From the NCBI GenBank assembly GCA_038106185.1, contig JAYODE010000036.1, positions 1 to 35,976 of the forward strand: DNA of 35,976 nt, in the 5' to 3' direction. Positions 15,701 to 24,486 of the stretch are shown in pieces (within the stretch, counting starts at the first letter, position 1; every line of letters starts with the position of its first letter). The notes beneath the pieces are model-generated. The model saw only the letters and a list, made by a program, of their open reading frames with translations. It searched no databases and was not told where the DNA came from. The DNA is from UBA4582 sp038106185. Its GTDB lineage: Bacteria; Pseudomonadota; Gammaproteobacteria; Pseudomonadales; Azotimanducaceae. Made by a program: the position numbers and the translations under genes.

Positions 15701-18700
15701 GCAACCACTCGCCCCAGCGCCATCTTTGCCGTTAGCTCGCGGGTTCTGGCATAGGTGAACCAGTTAGCAAAATTCTGAATCTCTTCTTCATAACTACAGG
15801 AGGTCTCAGCAGCAATACAATCGGTTCGATCCGCAGATTTTGGAAAGGGGGCATTAGCTGCTCTTATCTCAACCAACCGACCTTCCGACTCCGGGTTGCC
15901 ACCTCGCGGAGAGGGTGAGTAATCAAGTTTCTGGTTATTGTTTTTATCCTCCCAGACGTAGTACCTCGGCAGATAAAAACCATTTACATTGACTTCATTC
16001 AGCTCGTACTCGGTACTACACACCTCCTCCCATTTCTTACACTTACCATTTTTATACTGAATACATTTACCCTTTGCGACGCAAACACTTTTCGGCTCAA
16101 GCGCCCGACCTACATAACCAGCCCCTGGATCCAGGGTCAAGTCAGTGGTATTGCTCTCCGTATCTGCAAGCCAGGGATAATGTTTTGCACGAGTCGGTGG
16201 GCTATGAGGAAATGCCTGATCATTTGTATCCAATCCATCCCATGGACGATATTGAACCGCAGGGTCATAATAAATTTTATTTTCACTGGCGGACCTCAGG
16301 GTCCAAAAGCCTTGTCCGGGAAACTGATCTTCTGAAGGTACAATCTTGGAATTTTCAACTGACCAGCTGTCGGTTGCCGATGCGGCCATGACCCAATAAA
16401 GACTGTCACTACTAGCCCGATTCTGTTGAGTACTGAGACGCTGCGGAAAGAAGAAAACGCCCTCAAGGCTCGAGGTACTGATATCCCACTCCATCGAACG
16501 CGAATCATCTTCGATGATCAACACATTCGGCTCAGGACCTATGGGCAATTCAAGCGGTGAATCTGCAAGTTGGTAGTCATACTCAACCACGCCTGCAACA
16601 GCCCCCTCAGGGGCGCCATCAATGGGATTCACGACAATCAGAACTTCGACACCATAAATGCAGTGTCCCGCATCACCGGGCAAAGGGACATCGCAGACAT
16701 CGAAGGTGAAACTGTCCTGGCCTTCAAAGGTGGCGTCCGGCTGATAGGTGAAACTGCCGTCGTTATTATAGGGTGGCAACAACTGCCCATGGGCCGTGAC
16801 CGCCGAGGTAAAGCGAAAATAGAGTTGATCAGGCTGGGGTAATTCCGGACAGGTGGCAACGGCTGGATCACAACCTATGCCGTCAAGATGATTATTATCA
16901 ACATCATCGACCCATAGTAGCAGCCCATCGGCCGCATCGCGTTGCAGGATACTGGCCTGGTCCATAAAGAAATATATGGGGCCAGAGGCTCTGGGCAGAT
17001 CATTTTGCGGTAACACATTAATGGTTACCTGGGCACATCGGGGGTCATTGGGCGGCGTGAAGGGCGTCTCTCCCGCACTAGACGCATCACGAATACAATA
17101 GGTAAATACATCCTCGCCATTAAAGTCAGGCATCGGCATATAGCGCACCGAAAAATCATCGACGCCAACCTGCGTGACGATTGAGTCACTACTCGGCGCG
17201 CATCCAGCTGCGGCACAGACTACTTCACCGTTCATGGTTACAATCAGATTGCCTGGATTAAACGGATCGTCGGCCAACCGGCTGGTACTGCGCCATCGTT
17301 GCTCAACATTAAACGAGTCTACAATGGCTTGACCTGCGCTAATCACGCCAGCGGGCACATCACCTTGATAGTCATTACCGAGCACATAAATATCTATGGG
17401 CTCGCTATCCTCCAATATGACTAAAAGCGGATTGTTCGAGTAGTGATCGTCTACCGCGATCGGCTGATCGTCTATCACGCTGTTAACAATGACTTGAAAT
17501 GTCACTTCATCGAATAGAGGGATCGCCTCCGCGGGCAAACCCGGTGGTCGACCCTGGTCTGTCGCGCGAACTGTCACGCTGAGCGTGCCGAAAGCATCCG
17601 GATGAAATGTTAAACTCAAGTTGGCTTCAGTGGTTTGCAAACTGATTTGGCGAGTATCAGTCACCGGCGTATCCACCAGATCACTGGTCACCGTCAGCCC
17701 ATTGATATCCAGCAGGTCGGTCATGACAAAATCCGCTGGCGTCTCTTCAATGATGACCGTGTAGGTCAAGCTGTCATCAGCACCATTACTATCGATCATA
17801 TCTGCATCGATAAAAGCGCTGGCGAGATTCAGCGACAAAGGTCCGGCGTCTTCATTTCGAGTGAGGTCGGGCAGGCTGCCGACTTGGTACTCAGGCGCAT
17901 CATTGACGCCTGTGACAACAACCGAAAAGCCTAGATTGACCGAACTGATATTTGCGCTGGGCGCAGCTGTATCAGTGGCTGTAACAACCAGATCAGCACT
18001 GCCATATTCATTCTCGGGACTATAGATCACTAATTGATTGCTGGCGTTGATATTGGCAAAGACGACCGAGGGGTTGGAGTTACTGCCGATAGTGAATTGC
18101 AAAGCGTCACCGATATCGAGATCGTCAAACAGACTCTCCAGATTCAGAATCACACCACTGGCAGCCGTCAGGTGCTCATCTTCAAAGTAGGTCAGCCCCT
18201 GAGACGCCAGGTCTGCACCTGCCGATGTCACCTGCGGCGCGTTATCATTCATTGGATTAATCGTCAGTGTGAGGGGTACCGCGCTATCCAGGAAGGATCC
18301 ATCACTGACCGTATACTCGGCGGCAACCGAAAATATTTCGACAGTTGAGTCTGTCGTCGCTGAGAAACCAGTCGAGCCATCTGCGTGGATCGTCAAGGTC
18401 CCCACGACGACACCCCCAGCCTCAAGATTAAATGGCACACCGACCAACCCGATATCACCGTTCACCTCCACAACCGTGAGCGGCTCCGCCGGCATCAGAT
18501 CTGGCTCCAGGTCATTGTCGAGGACATTGAAGTTGACTGAGGCCTGCTCATTGGTTGAGTAGGCATCAGGCACGCCCACCGGCGCATTATCATTTATTGG
18601 CAGCAAGTTAATCGTCAACACGGCCGTCTTGGACAGGGCCGGTGAGCCATTGTCTGTCACAGTCGCAGTCAGATCAAAACCAGTCGTCGTCTCATAGTCC

Positions 18701-21700
18701 AGCTGAGTCGGGTCAGCAACGCTGACGTTGCCCAGGTTATCGATGACAAAAGCCGAGCCTGTCACGCTGAAGCTTAGCGCCTGGCCTGTGTCGACATCAG
18801 ATGCTAACAGGGTGCCAAGCACCGAACCCAGACTGGCGTTTTCGCTCACTTGCATTACCTGATCGGCCATGGTCGGCTGATCATTGACCGGTAACACGAT
18901 CACCTCGATATCAGCGAAAGCTGTTTGAGCACTGGCGTTTTCATCCTCTGTCGCCGTTGCCTTGACGGTCAATCTAAAGGCACCGTTTACGTGCAGGGGT
19001 GGCACCATAAAGATGTCACCGAGTAGCCAGCCAGTGACGTCGATTGCAGCTCCCGACGCTAGCACCGTGTTTGACCCGTCCGTCAGGATGGCACCTGAAG
19101 GCACGTCTTCGATTGACACGGACAGAGACTCTTCCGCCGGGTCTGTCAGAGACGCGACAATACCGAAAGTCGGCGTCGGCACATCTTCATCGGACGTGAT
19201 CGACGCGCTGGCGACGACGGTGGGCATATCAGCGACACCGTCTACTCGGATTAAGATAGGTTGCGGATTACTGTAAGCGGTCGCACCCCCATCGTTCATT
19301 TCTTCGGCGACTGCTGCTACTGACAGGGTGAAATCGACGGCACTGTCGGGGGCGGGCGCAATCGACAAGCCGGCCAGCTCTGGCGATGTGAGGCGCCAAA
19401 GGCCGGCGCCCTGGCTCACGCCCTGATTAAGACTGGAGCCGATCGGCATACCTGATATCTGATAGCTGATTGACTCTGAGCCATCTAGATCTGCCAACAG
19501 ACCCGCTATGGTGAGCCCGGCAACACCATCTTCAACCACAGTCACCGGACTGGTAACCGTCACGGTTGGCGTGTCCGCCACAGCTCGAACTTTGACTTCA
19601 GTGGTACCGCTCGCTGTCGCCGAGTCACCACTATCCTGTTCTGTGGCAACTGCGACAATCGTTAGCTGCAGGTCGGTATCGTCGTGCAGTGGTGGCTTGA
19701 TCGAGACCTGACTCAGATTCCAGTCTGAAATATCAATCGAAGACCCGCTTGCATTGTTAGATCCATCACTCAGGGTAGCGCCCACGGGCGTCACATCGAC
19801 AGTAACGGTCAAATTTTCACCAGAGGTATCGCTGAGCCCAACGAGCAGACCAATGGCGACGGCCTGATCCTCATCGGTTGTGATGCTGGCCGCAGTCACT
19901 AAGGTCGGCATATCTGCGACGCCAGTAACATCAATTGTCATGGTGTGGACTTCACTTCTGTTTCCGCTGGAGTCCTGTACTCGAAACTCGAAACTGCTGT
20001 AGCTCGGCCCGGCATCGTTTGCCTTCGGTCTATAGGCCAGTCTATTGATCTGCGCCACATCGATAGTATCCGATTGATCGACCTCATCTCCTTCAAACGT
20101 TAATGTACCAAGACTCGGCAAGCTTCTGATCCGAACTTCGGTGAAAGTATCAAAGTCCAGATCAGAGAAGGCAAAGTCATCGATAGAAAAATAATAGGTG
20201 GTGTCCTCTGTAGCCCGGATGGTGTTGTCACTGGAAGTCGGCGCCGTATCACTCAACGGTCGCACACTGATCGCGAGCGCCTGAACCGCGGCGTTAGCAC
20301 CATCGCTAACCTCGACATCGACGAGATAGATATTATCGCCACCAGAATCATCGGGGAATTCGTAGTCAGGCGGGCTGAGAAAACTCAGGACTGACGTGAC
20401 CGCGCCAATGCCAGAATTATTGGTCACACCAAATCTCGACGCATCCTCGCCGCCCACTATTTTGAAAGTCAGTGAATCAGTAGTATCCAAATCACTGGCT
20501 TGCAAAGTCAGTGCGACCGTATCGTTCTCGTCAATCGCATTGGTAGATTCTGAGATAATTACAGGCGCGTGATCATTTACCGGTTGGATCTTAATTTCGA
20601 CAGTGACCATATTGTCACTGGTCTGAGTCCCGTCAGAAACCTGATAGGAAAAGCTGTCGGTAAAATTTTCGGAATCGTCATGCAGATAGGTAAAGCTGCC
20701 ATCGGTGTTTAACGTCAGCAAACCATAAGTCGTACTAGTGCTATTCACCACCATCAAAGTGTTCATGGCTGAGCCGTTGACCAATAGATCAGCATCCGTA
20801 TCATTATTGAGGACACCGGCCACTGCTGCGACGGACAGGGTTCCGCCCTCGCTCACTGAGTAGACGGGATCGGCAACAGCTATCGGTTTGTTGTCATTCA
20901 GCGGATCGACGGTAATGATGACCGTCGCGATATTGCCTGTGGTATTGACTCCGTCAAACACATGATAGGTAAAACTGTCTGAAAAGATTTCTGTGGTACC
21001 ATCGTGGGAATACGTGAAGGTGCCATCGCTGGACAGGGCCAGCGTGCCATTGCTGACATCAGTGTCGAGCACCGCCGTCAGGGCGTCACCCGGCAGGTCG
21101 TCGTCCGTATCGTTCGATAGCAACGTACTACCATTCAAGGTTTCGCCTTCGCTGATTAGCAGCAGGTAATTATCATCTGCTGCCACAGGTATGTTGTCGT
21201 TTACCGGAATAATATTCAGCGTGACCGTGACAAATCCGGTAGTAAAACTTGGGTCAGAGACCTGATACGTGAAGCTGTCAGCAAACTCCTCGCTGCCGTC
21301 GTGGGTGTAGGTAAAATCACCGCCGTTATTCAGGCTCAGGCTGCCGACGCCGACATCTGTACCGAGTGTCGTTTTGAGCGCCTCGAAAGGTAAGTCAGCG
21401 TCAGTGTCATTCTGCAGAACACCATCTCCAGCCCGAGTTGCCGTGGTCACCAGCGTACCGCCTTCAGGCACTGAATAGACATCTGCAAGCGCGACTGGGT
21501 CAAATTCATCCACGCCAAGGACTGCAATAGTAAAATCCTGAAACTTCGGCGCACCCATGGTGCTGTTGACCTGAACTGTGATCACATACTCGGCATCGAC
21601 CTCTCGATCAATGAGCACGCCAGTCGTTGAGACTCTGCCGGCACTGTCGATTTGAAACCGACCACCCGCATCATCGGCAAGTAAGTAACTGATCACAGCA

Positions 21701-22206
21701 GTGGCATCAGCATCGGTAGCACTTGCTTTAATGTTAACCCATTTATCTGCTGAAGCATTTTCGACAATTTGATTCGAACCGCTGTCTAAGTCTTCAATAG
21801 CAGAAGTCGGATTATCATCGACGTCGACAACTTCAATATCCACAGTCAATAGCGCAGTATCACCGCTCGGCGCATCAGTTGTCGCTCGCACACTGATTTT
21901 AAACTTCGAGTCGATCTCACGATCTATCGGACTGCCTGACGGTCCTGTTGTGGCGACGATGCCAGTCTCTGAGTCGACTGTAAACCTCCCAGAGGCATCA
22001 TCATCCATGGTATAAGTCATCACTCCGATTCCGGACGCTTTGACTGTGACACCTACAAAGACACCTGCCTTGGCATTTTCTTTAACCTGATTAATTACGC
22101 CGTCGATATCTGAAATGTTTGCGATATCAGCCGCATTTGCCTCGCGCGCAAACAGGCAGATTGAGCTCAAAATCAGTATCCTTTGTAAATATTTTCTAAA
22201 GTTCAT
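12706..22206 (-). CDS. pilY1: Giant PilY1: type IV pilus tip adhesin with about 16 N-terminal cadherin/VCBS-like repeats
   Basis: The protein has about 3,166 residues. A signal peptide ends near ANA-AD (residue 26). Residues about 27-1885 form roughly 16 beta-sandwich repeats of 97-155 residues; most end in a linker like PVNDNAP, VADMPT or DVDDNP, as in calcium-binding cadherin and VCBS repeats. Repeats 3-5 share GVLxNDTDAD and DGSFTYxHD. PilY1 proper follows: a VWA region with MIDAS-type DDSRS (about 1900) and LMLTDG (about 2275), four cysteines in a lysine-rich insert (2042-2063), and a beta-propeller (VYVAANDGMLHGFNANNG, about 2622-2640). A calcium loop DIDGNGTVD (2876-2884) matches the P. 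aeruginosa PilY1 DxDxNxxxD site; a second EF-hand-like loop DLNKDGAFDVND is at 3094. The ATG at 22206 has GGAAG upstream. It follows pilX in the minor-pilin operon. No frameshift interrupts the frame. Confidence 0.93.
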   Translation of the reverse strand: MNFRKYLQRILILSSICLFAREANAADIANISDIDGVINQVKENAKAGVFVGVTVKASGIGVMTYTMDDDASGRFTVDSETGIVATTGPSGSPIDREIDSKFKISVRATTDAPSGDTALLTVDIEVVDVDDNPTSAIEDLDSGSNQIVENASADKWVNIKASATDADATAVISYLLADDAGGRFQIDSAGRVSTTGVLIDREVDAEYVITVQVNSTMGAPKFQDFTIAVLGVDEFDPVALADVYSVPEGGTLVTTATRAGDGVLQNDTDADLPFEALKTTLGTDVGVGSLSLNNGGDFTYTHDGSEEFADSFTYQVSDPSFTTGFVTVTLNIIPVNDNIPVAADDNYLLLISEGETLNGSTLLSNDTDDDLPGDALTAVLDTDVSNGTLALSSDGTFTYSHDGTTEIFSDSFTYHVFDGVNTTGNIATVIITVDPLNDNKPIAVADPVYSVSEGGTLSVAAVAGVLNNDTDADLLVNGSAMNTLMVVNSTSTTYGLLTLNTDGSFTYLHDDSENFTDSFSYQVSDGTQTSDNMVTVEIKIQPVNDHAPVIISESTNAIDENDTVALTLQASDLDTTDSLTFKIVGGEDASRFGVTNNSGIGAVTSVLSFLSPPDYEFPDDSGGDNIYLVDVEVSDGANAAVQALAISVRPLSDTAPTSSDNTIRATEDTTYYFSIDDFAFSDLDFDTFTEVRIRSLPSLGTLTFEGDEVDQSDTIDVAQINRLAYRPKANDAGPSYSSFEFRVQDSSGNRSEVHTMTIDVTGVADMPTLVTAASITTDEDQAVAIGLLVGLSDTSGENLTVTVDVTPVGATLSDGSNNASGSSIDISDWNLSQVSIKPPLHDDTDLQLTIVAVATEQDSGDSATASGTTEVKVRAVADTPTVTVTSPVTVVEDGVAGLTIAGLLADLDGSESISYQISGMPIGSSLNQGVSQGAGLWRLTSPELAGLSIAPAPDSAVDFTLSVAAVAEEMNDGGATAYSNPQPILIRVDGVADMPTVVASASITSDEDVPTPTFGIVASLTDPAEESLSVSIEDVPSGAILTDGSNTVLASGAAIDVTGWLLGDIFMVPPLHVNGAFRLTVKATATEDENASAQTAFADIEVIVLPVNDQPTMADQVMQVSENASLGSVLGTLLASDVDTGQALSFSVTGSAFVIDNLGNVSVADPTQLDYETTTGFDLTATVTDNGSPALSKTAVLTINLLPINDNAPVGVPDAYSTNEQASVNFNVLDNDLEPDLMPAEPLTVVEVNGDIGLVGVPFNLEAGGVVVGTLTIHADGSTGFSATTDSTVEIFSVAAEYTVSDGSFLDSAVPLTLTINPMNDNAPQVTSAGADLASQGLTYFEDEHLTAASGVILNLESLFDDLDIGDALQFTIGSNSNPSVVFANINASNQLVIYSPENEYGSADLVVTATDTAAPSANISSVNLGFSVVVTGVNDAPEYQVGSLPDLTRNEDAGPLSLNLASAFIDADMIDSNGADDSLTYTVIIEETPADFVMTDLLDINGLTVTSDLVDTPVTDTRQISLQTTEANLSLTFHPDAFGTLSVTVRATDQGRPPGLPAEAIPLFDEVTFQVIVNSVIDDQPIAVDDHYSNNPLLVILEDSEPIDIYVLGNDYQGDVPAGVISAGQAIVDSFNVEQRWRSTSRLADDPFNPGNLIVTMNGEVVCAAAGCAPSSDSIVTQVGVDDFSVRYMPMPDFNGEDVFTYCIRDASSAGETPFTPPNDPRCAQVTINVLPQNDLPRASGPIYFFMDQASILQRDAADGLLLWVDDVDNNHLDGIGCDPAVATCPELPQPDQLYFRFTSAVTAHGQLLPPYNNDGSFTYQPDATFEGQDSFTFDVCDVPLPGDAGHCIYGVEVLIVVNPIDGAPEGAVAGVVEYDYQLADSPLELPIGPEPNVLIIEDDSRSMEWDISTSSLEGVFFFPQRLSTQQNRASSDSLYWVMAASATDSWSVENSKIVPSEDQFPGQGFWTLRSASENKIYYDPAVQYRPWDGLDTNDQAFPHSPPTRAKHYPWLADTESNTTDLTLDPGAGYVGRALEPKSVCVAKGKCIQYKNGKCKKWEEVCSTEYELNEVNVNGFYLPRYYVWEDKNNNQKLDYSPSPRGGNPESEGRLVEIRAANAPFPKSADRTDCIAAETSCSYEEEIQNFANWFTYARTRELTAKMALGRVVAKSESLRMGYALLNDDGYNRKIISMNTSERTGAKASLLDAIYLSPTLGGTPLRVKLRDAGRYYACEKQDIFGSNKISAPGAVDANGYADCPILPAPAGNCQQNFTLMLTDGTWSGNQPPNMGENDANGDTNFDGDVYGGGAGDTLADIAMYYYEYDLHPALPNQVATSSRDKAGASTSAFELGGNEYMHQHMTTYTIGFGAKGFIDTPPVFVAGTPGTFDWGDPTADARTPAKIDDLRHAAFNGRGEYLDASSVNELTQALTSAFEEFSQGSGTASAVSFNSQEVQAGTLIFRAFYNTKTNAGNLVAQAISAAGLDPVPVWEASKTLDTLAATDRQIITLDRLNNTGIKFRPETLNSEQRKLFVADPGASEAVKLEQISARVNYLRGDPSLERPFGDFRERPVTGGRLGDLVHSAPVFVGAPDRLRRTLSPYPQDEPYAEFKAEFGARERVVYVAANDGMLHGFNANNGRELIAYVPNNLMVGRYSRKITELLDYQYSHRFFVDLTPAINDVYMDANLDGNREWTTLLVGGQGAGGKAYFALNVTDPTRFSEATAADVALWEFTDADDSYPTIPVTVADVTTIEPLTAADGGQRRDLQDVPQPVKDLGYSFSVPTISMSNLKRNGENEWVAIFGNGYNSTAGIAKLFVLLVDQGADGIWCHPDMIHNTILNGDLPEECIGRQDFVKIDTGFGAEGGYPNGLGTPRAIDIDGNGTVDYAYAGDTFGNFYRFDLRSDDFSEWTSTKIFKAEYTAGIGQPITSQPIVAPHPTQEDGYLVIFGTGSYVTVPDGSDTSIQSIYGLWDRLGPELIDVNDLVQQRYTNLADPVQGLVRTLSNNPVDYLLGGGKRGWYIHLDAVPAGGVQGTDLPEFPGERAVRNIQLRGDVAFVNSVIPRGTNSCVQVDGGFGLAFCPATGGASCFSNSAVFDLNKDGAFDVNDQANGVAVAGIRFEDSVPSDSAFIGAQRVTQLSDQSLNMTLTNTQQGVYTGRLSWKQLDSVD
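16554..22128 (-). other. Region of pilY1 encoding the cadherin/VCBS-like repeat stalk
   Basis: The approximate linker positions in residues are 132, 235, 339, 438, 546, 652, 767, 878, 992, 1111, 1208, 1322, 1436, 1582, 1737 and 1865. Repeats 8 and 10 are the most alike (VADMPT linker, SITxDED opening, ILTDGSN or TLSDGSN, a DISDW or DVTGW segment, PPLH). The last two before PilY1 proper are longer and contain cysteine pairs. The composition is strongly acidic (Asp, Glu) and rich in Thr, Ser and Val, with few lysines, as in calcium-stiffened extracellular stalks. Confidence 0.85.
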
Positions 22207-22239
22207 AATTCTTCCCTGATGATGCCTGATCATCCTTGA

Positions 22240-22818
22240 TCAAAACTTTTTGCCATAGGTGCTTTGTAACAATACGTGGGCATCCACTGAACCACCCGTA
22301 CCATAGACGGTTATTCGAAAGACCTCACTCAAACCTGATCCAGTGCCCTGGCCGATATTATCTAAGTTCAGCGTATCCTCACTGGAGACGATCGATTTTA
22401 GATGCTCGATAATGTATTTTGGCGGTGCGGCCACACCATCGACGGACGTGGCAGCCGTAATGTAATAGCCATTGGCGTCTGACCAATCTATCTGACTCCA
22501 ATTAGTCGCCGCGTTGTGCGCAGCTTCCACATAAAGACCAGACATGTAGGCGTCTGTTGCCGTAAAATCTGCTATGCTCGTCGTTCCCTCGATCAGCGCT
22601 TCGGCATCCTCCATCGCAGACTCTGCTGCAAGAAAAGCAATATTGACATCGTGAGAGTTACGTGACATCAGTTCCTGCATCCGCGTCATTTGCACTGACG
22701 AAACGCCTAAGATCGTCAGGATTAGCAAAATCACCAAACTCATAAACAGCGCAATTCCACGTTCTTGATCGTGGCTGACAGCTGTTACGCGTTGAGGTCT
22801 CACGCGGCGGTTACCCAT
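22240..22818 (-). CDS. pilX: PilX-type minor pilin
   Basis: This type IV minor pilin is part of the PilV-PilW-PilX-FimU-PilY1 priming/tip complex. The N-terminal leader ends at ERG-IALFMSLVILLILTILGVSS, followed by the PilX_N signature (MTRMQELMSRNSHDVNIAFLAAESAMEDAEAL). As in most PilX proteins there is no glutamate at +5 of the mature protein. The open frame extends upstream to 22929, but the ATG at 22818 overlaps the pilW stop by 8 nt and gives a normal leader; 192 residues result. pilY1 starts 33 nt downstream. Confidence 0.9.
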   Translation of the reverse strand: MGNRRVRPQRVTAVSHDQERGIALFMSLVILLILTILGVSSVQMTRMQELMSRNSHDVNIAFLAAESAMEDAEALIEGTTSIADFTATDAYMSGLYVEAAHNAATNWSQIDWSDANGYYITAATSVDGVAAPPKYIIEHLKSIVSSEDTLNLDNIGQGTGSGLSEVFRITVYGTGGSVDAHVLLQSTYGKKF

Positions 22819-23965
22819 GATTTCGGAGCTGAAATGTTTGAGTGAAAGATCTACGCTGCATGCCGTCCACGCTACACCCATCCGGCACAGGGCAGCCGCT
22901 CGACGCCATCGTGGTACCGCCCACATCATCTATACTGTTAACCACCACAGTGACCATTAAAGTGGTTAATTGGCGCCAGTCGAGGACAAGATTAGCTGGC
23001 AGATATTGATTCGGCGCTCGATCATTATCGGTATCCATACCATAGAGGATCTGCAGATCTTCAACCCCCTCTACCAGTTCCACTGGTGGTCTAAGACCAG
23101 ATTTTCGCCACAGAGAGCGCGGCGCCAGCCCAGCACTATTTAAGCCAGTACCGGGAGCAATAAAGTAAGTATGAGACTCAATAGCAGACACAGCCGCATC
23201 AGTATTAAAACTGTTGCTCGTGCCAGACAGCTGCAGGGTTGAGTTACGTGTCGAATCTGTGTCGTCTATATCGTGACCGATTGTCAGATCCTGAACACTG
23301 GCAGAAGGCGTGCCGGCAAGGTCGGGCGTCAACTCAGTCACTCTGAAAATAGTCGCTTTTTCGCAATCATGAATCAGCACCAGCTGATCTTTTTCAAACT
23401 CATTCCAGCCAATATCAATGCGTACAATGGGGTCAGCGGTTGGTAGCAATATTTCACCAATGAGGCGCGCCTCGACTTGGGAGAGATGGCGAAAGGTAAT
23501 TACATCGGTGCCTGATACGACCTGGCTTAGGTCGATCCCCGCACCAGCTCCGTCGCCATTCGGCGTTGTAAAAACGTTAGTGTCTACGCCACTCGATGTG
23601 GTCCAGGGCAATGCTGAAGCTAGTGCAGGCGCCCAGATGCCTGGCCCCTGAGCATCGTAGCCTGCTACTGCAAAGCGCAGGTCAAACTCATAGGGAATAT
23701 TATTGATCGGCGAGGTGGATATAGTGCTGCGCAACTCGTCGTTTCGAGAGAAGCATCCACGATACCCCGCCTGCCTGATGTTTCGGCCAATAAAGTCGAG
23801 AGAGATTCTTCCCGCCTCCTGCATTCTTGACTGTCCTTCAAGCAGTTTGTAAGCCTCAGAGTTCGCCACAAATAGTTGAGTCACGCCAGCCATGACAACC
23901 GCGCCAAGGACGAGAGAAATCATCATTTCGACGAGCGAAAAACCCTTAATTTGCTTCAGCTTCAT
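22811..23965 (-). CDS. pilW: PilW-type minor pilin
   Basis: This prepilin has a short leader MKLKQIKG-FSLVEMMISLVLGAVVMAGVTQLFVANSEAY; Glu5 is present. The first 70 residues match PilW: the N-terminal helix, then RMQEAGRISLDFIGRNIRQAGYRGCF. At 384 residues it is the largest minor pilin here, consistent with PilW. It links the pilus fibre to the PilX/PilY1 tip in current models of the Pseudomonas system. The start overlaps the pilV stop (ATGA), and its own stop overlaps the pilX start, so translation is tightly coupled. Confidence 0.92.
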   Translation of the reverse strand: MKLKQIKGFSLVEMMISLVLGAVVMAGVTQLFVANSEAYKLLEGQSRMQEAGRISLDFIGRNIRQAGYRGCFSRNDELRSTISTSPINNIPYEFDLRFAVAGYDAQGPGIWAPALASALPWTTSSGVDTNVFTTPNGDGAGAGIDLSQVVSGTDVITFRHLSQVEARLIGEILLPTADPIVRIDIGWNEFEKDQLVLIHDCEKATIFRVTELTPDLAGTPSASVQDLTIGHDIDDTDSTRNSTLQLSGTSNSFNTDAAVSAIESHTYFIAPGTGLNSAGLAPRSLWRKSGLRPPVELVEGVEDLQILYGMDTDNDRAPNQYLPANLVLDWRQLTTLMVTVVVNSIDDVGGTTMASSGCPVPDGCSVDGMQRRSFTQTFQLRNHG

Positions 23966-24486
23966 GGTGTTGCCACCTGCGATCGCAAGTTAATCGAGCG
24001 ACGGACGCCCGCGGGATTGTCCTGCCATTCAACCGTCACCACATAGAGGTTTCCTTGCTTTCGGATCGCGCCCGCGCCCAGGGGCAAGGAGCCGGCAATA
24101 CCCAGATTGGCACAAGCAGTAAACTGAGTACCTAAGGTCTCGTCTGAAGTGGAATTAATATTGCATTTCCACCAGGTCGTGTCGTAACCCGCAAGCTCGT
24201 TTGGCGCACAGCTAGCAGACATACAGTTAATCGAAGTCGCAGGCGGGTCGGTAAGTAGCACAGGGGCGAGCGCATAATCCTGCAATTCGTTAGCACGCAT
24301 TCGATCAACCATGTCGTTGCCCATCTGCAGCGCTTCAGAGCGAAACATCGCGCTTTGGTTCATTCGCAAACTGGTGATCTGCAAGCCAGCTACGCCAAGT
24401 ATGCCTACAGCAACAATGAGCATAGCAACCAGCACTTCTATGAGCGAAAAGCCGCTGCTTGCGCGTTGCCACGCCCCCCTCAACAC
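23962..24486 (-). CDS. pilV: PilV-type minor pilin
   Basis: The prepilin leader is followed by SG-FSLIEVLVAMLIVAVGILGVAGLQ with Glu5, then SEALQMGNDMVDRMRANE, the standard opening of PilV. The protein has 174 residues. The globular part has several cysteines (INCMSASCAPNE, WWKCNINS, TACANLG) that may form disulfides in the periplasm. The start overlaps the end of fimU by 7 nt and the stop overlaps pilW by 4 nt. Its role is in the minor pilin complex that primes pilus assembly. Confidence 0.92.
   Translation of the reverse strand: MLRGAWQRASSGFSLIEVLVAMLIVAVGILGVAGLQITSLRMNQSAMFRSEALQMGNDMVDRMRANELQDYALAPVLLTDPPATSINCMSASCAPNELAGYDTTWWKCNINSTSDETLGTQFTACANLGIAGSLPLGAGAIRKQGNLYVVTVEWQDNPAGVRRSINLRSQVATP

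Noticed and set aside
12706..22206. Several 60-125-codon frames on the + strand inside pilY1
   Set aside because: All are scattered, short and antisense to a continuous conserved protein.
12706..22206. Type I-secreted RTX adhesin or a separate adhesin gene fused by misassembly
   Set aside because: There is a Sec signal peptide, no RTX nonapeptides or C-terminal secretion signal, no T1SS genes nearby, and the frame runs without a break into PilY1 within the minor-pilin operon. Misassembly cannot be wholly excluded and is listed as the refuting test.
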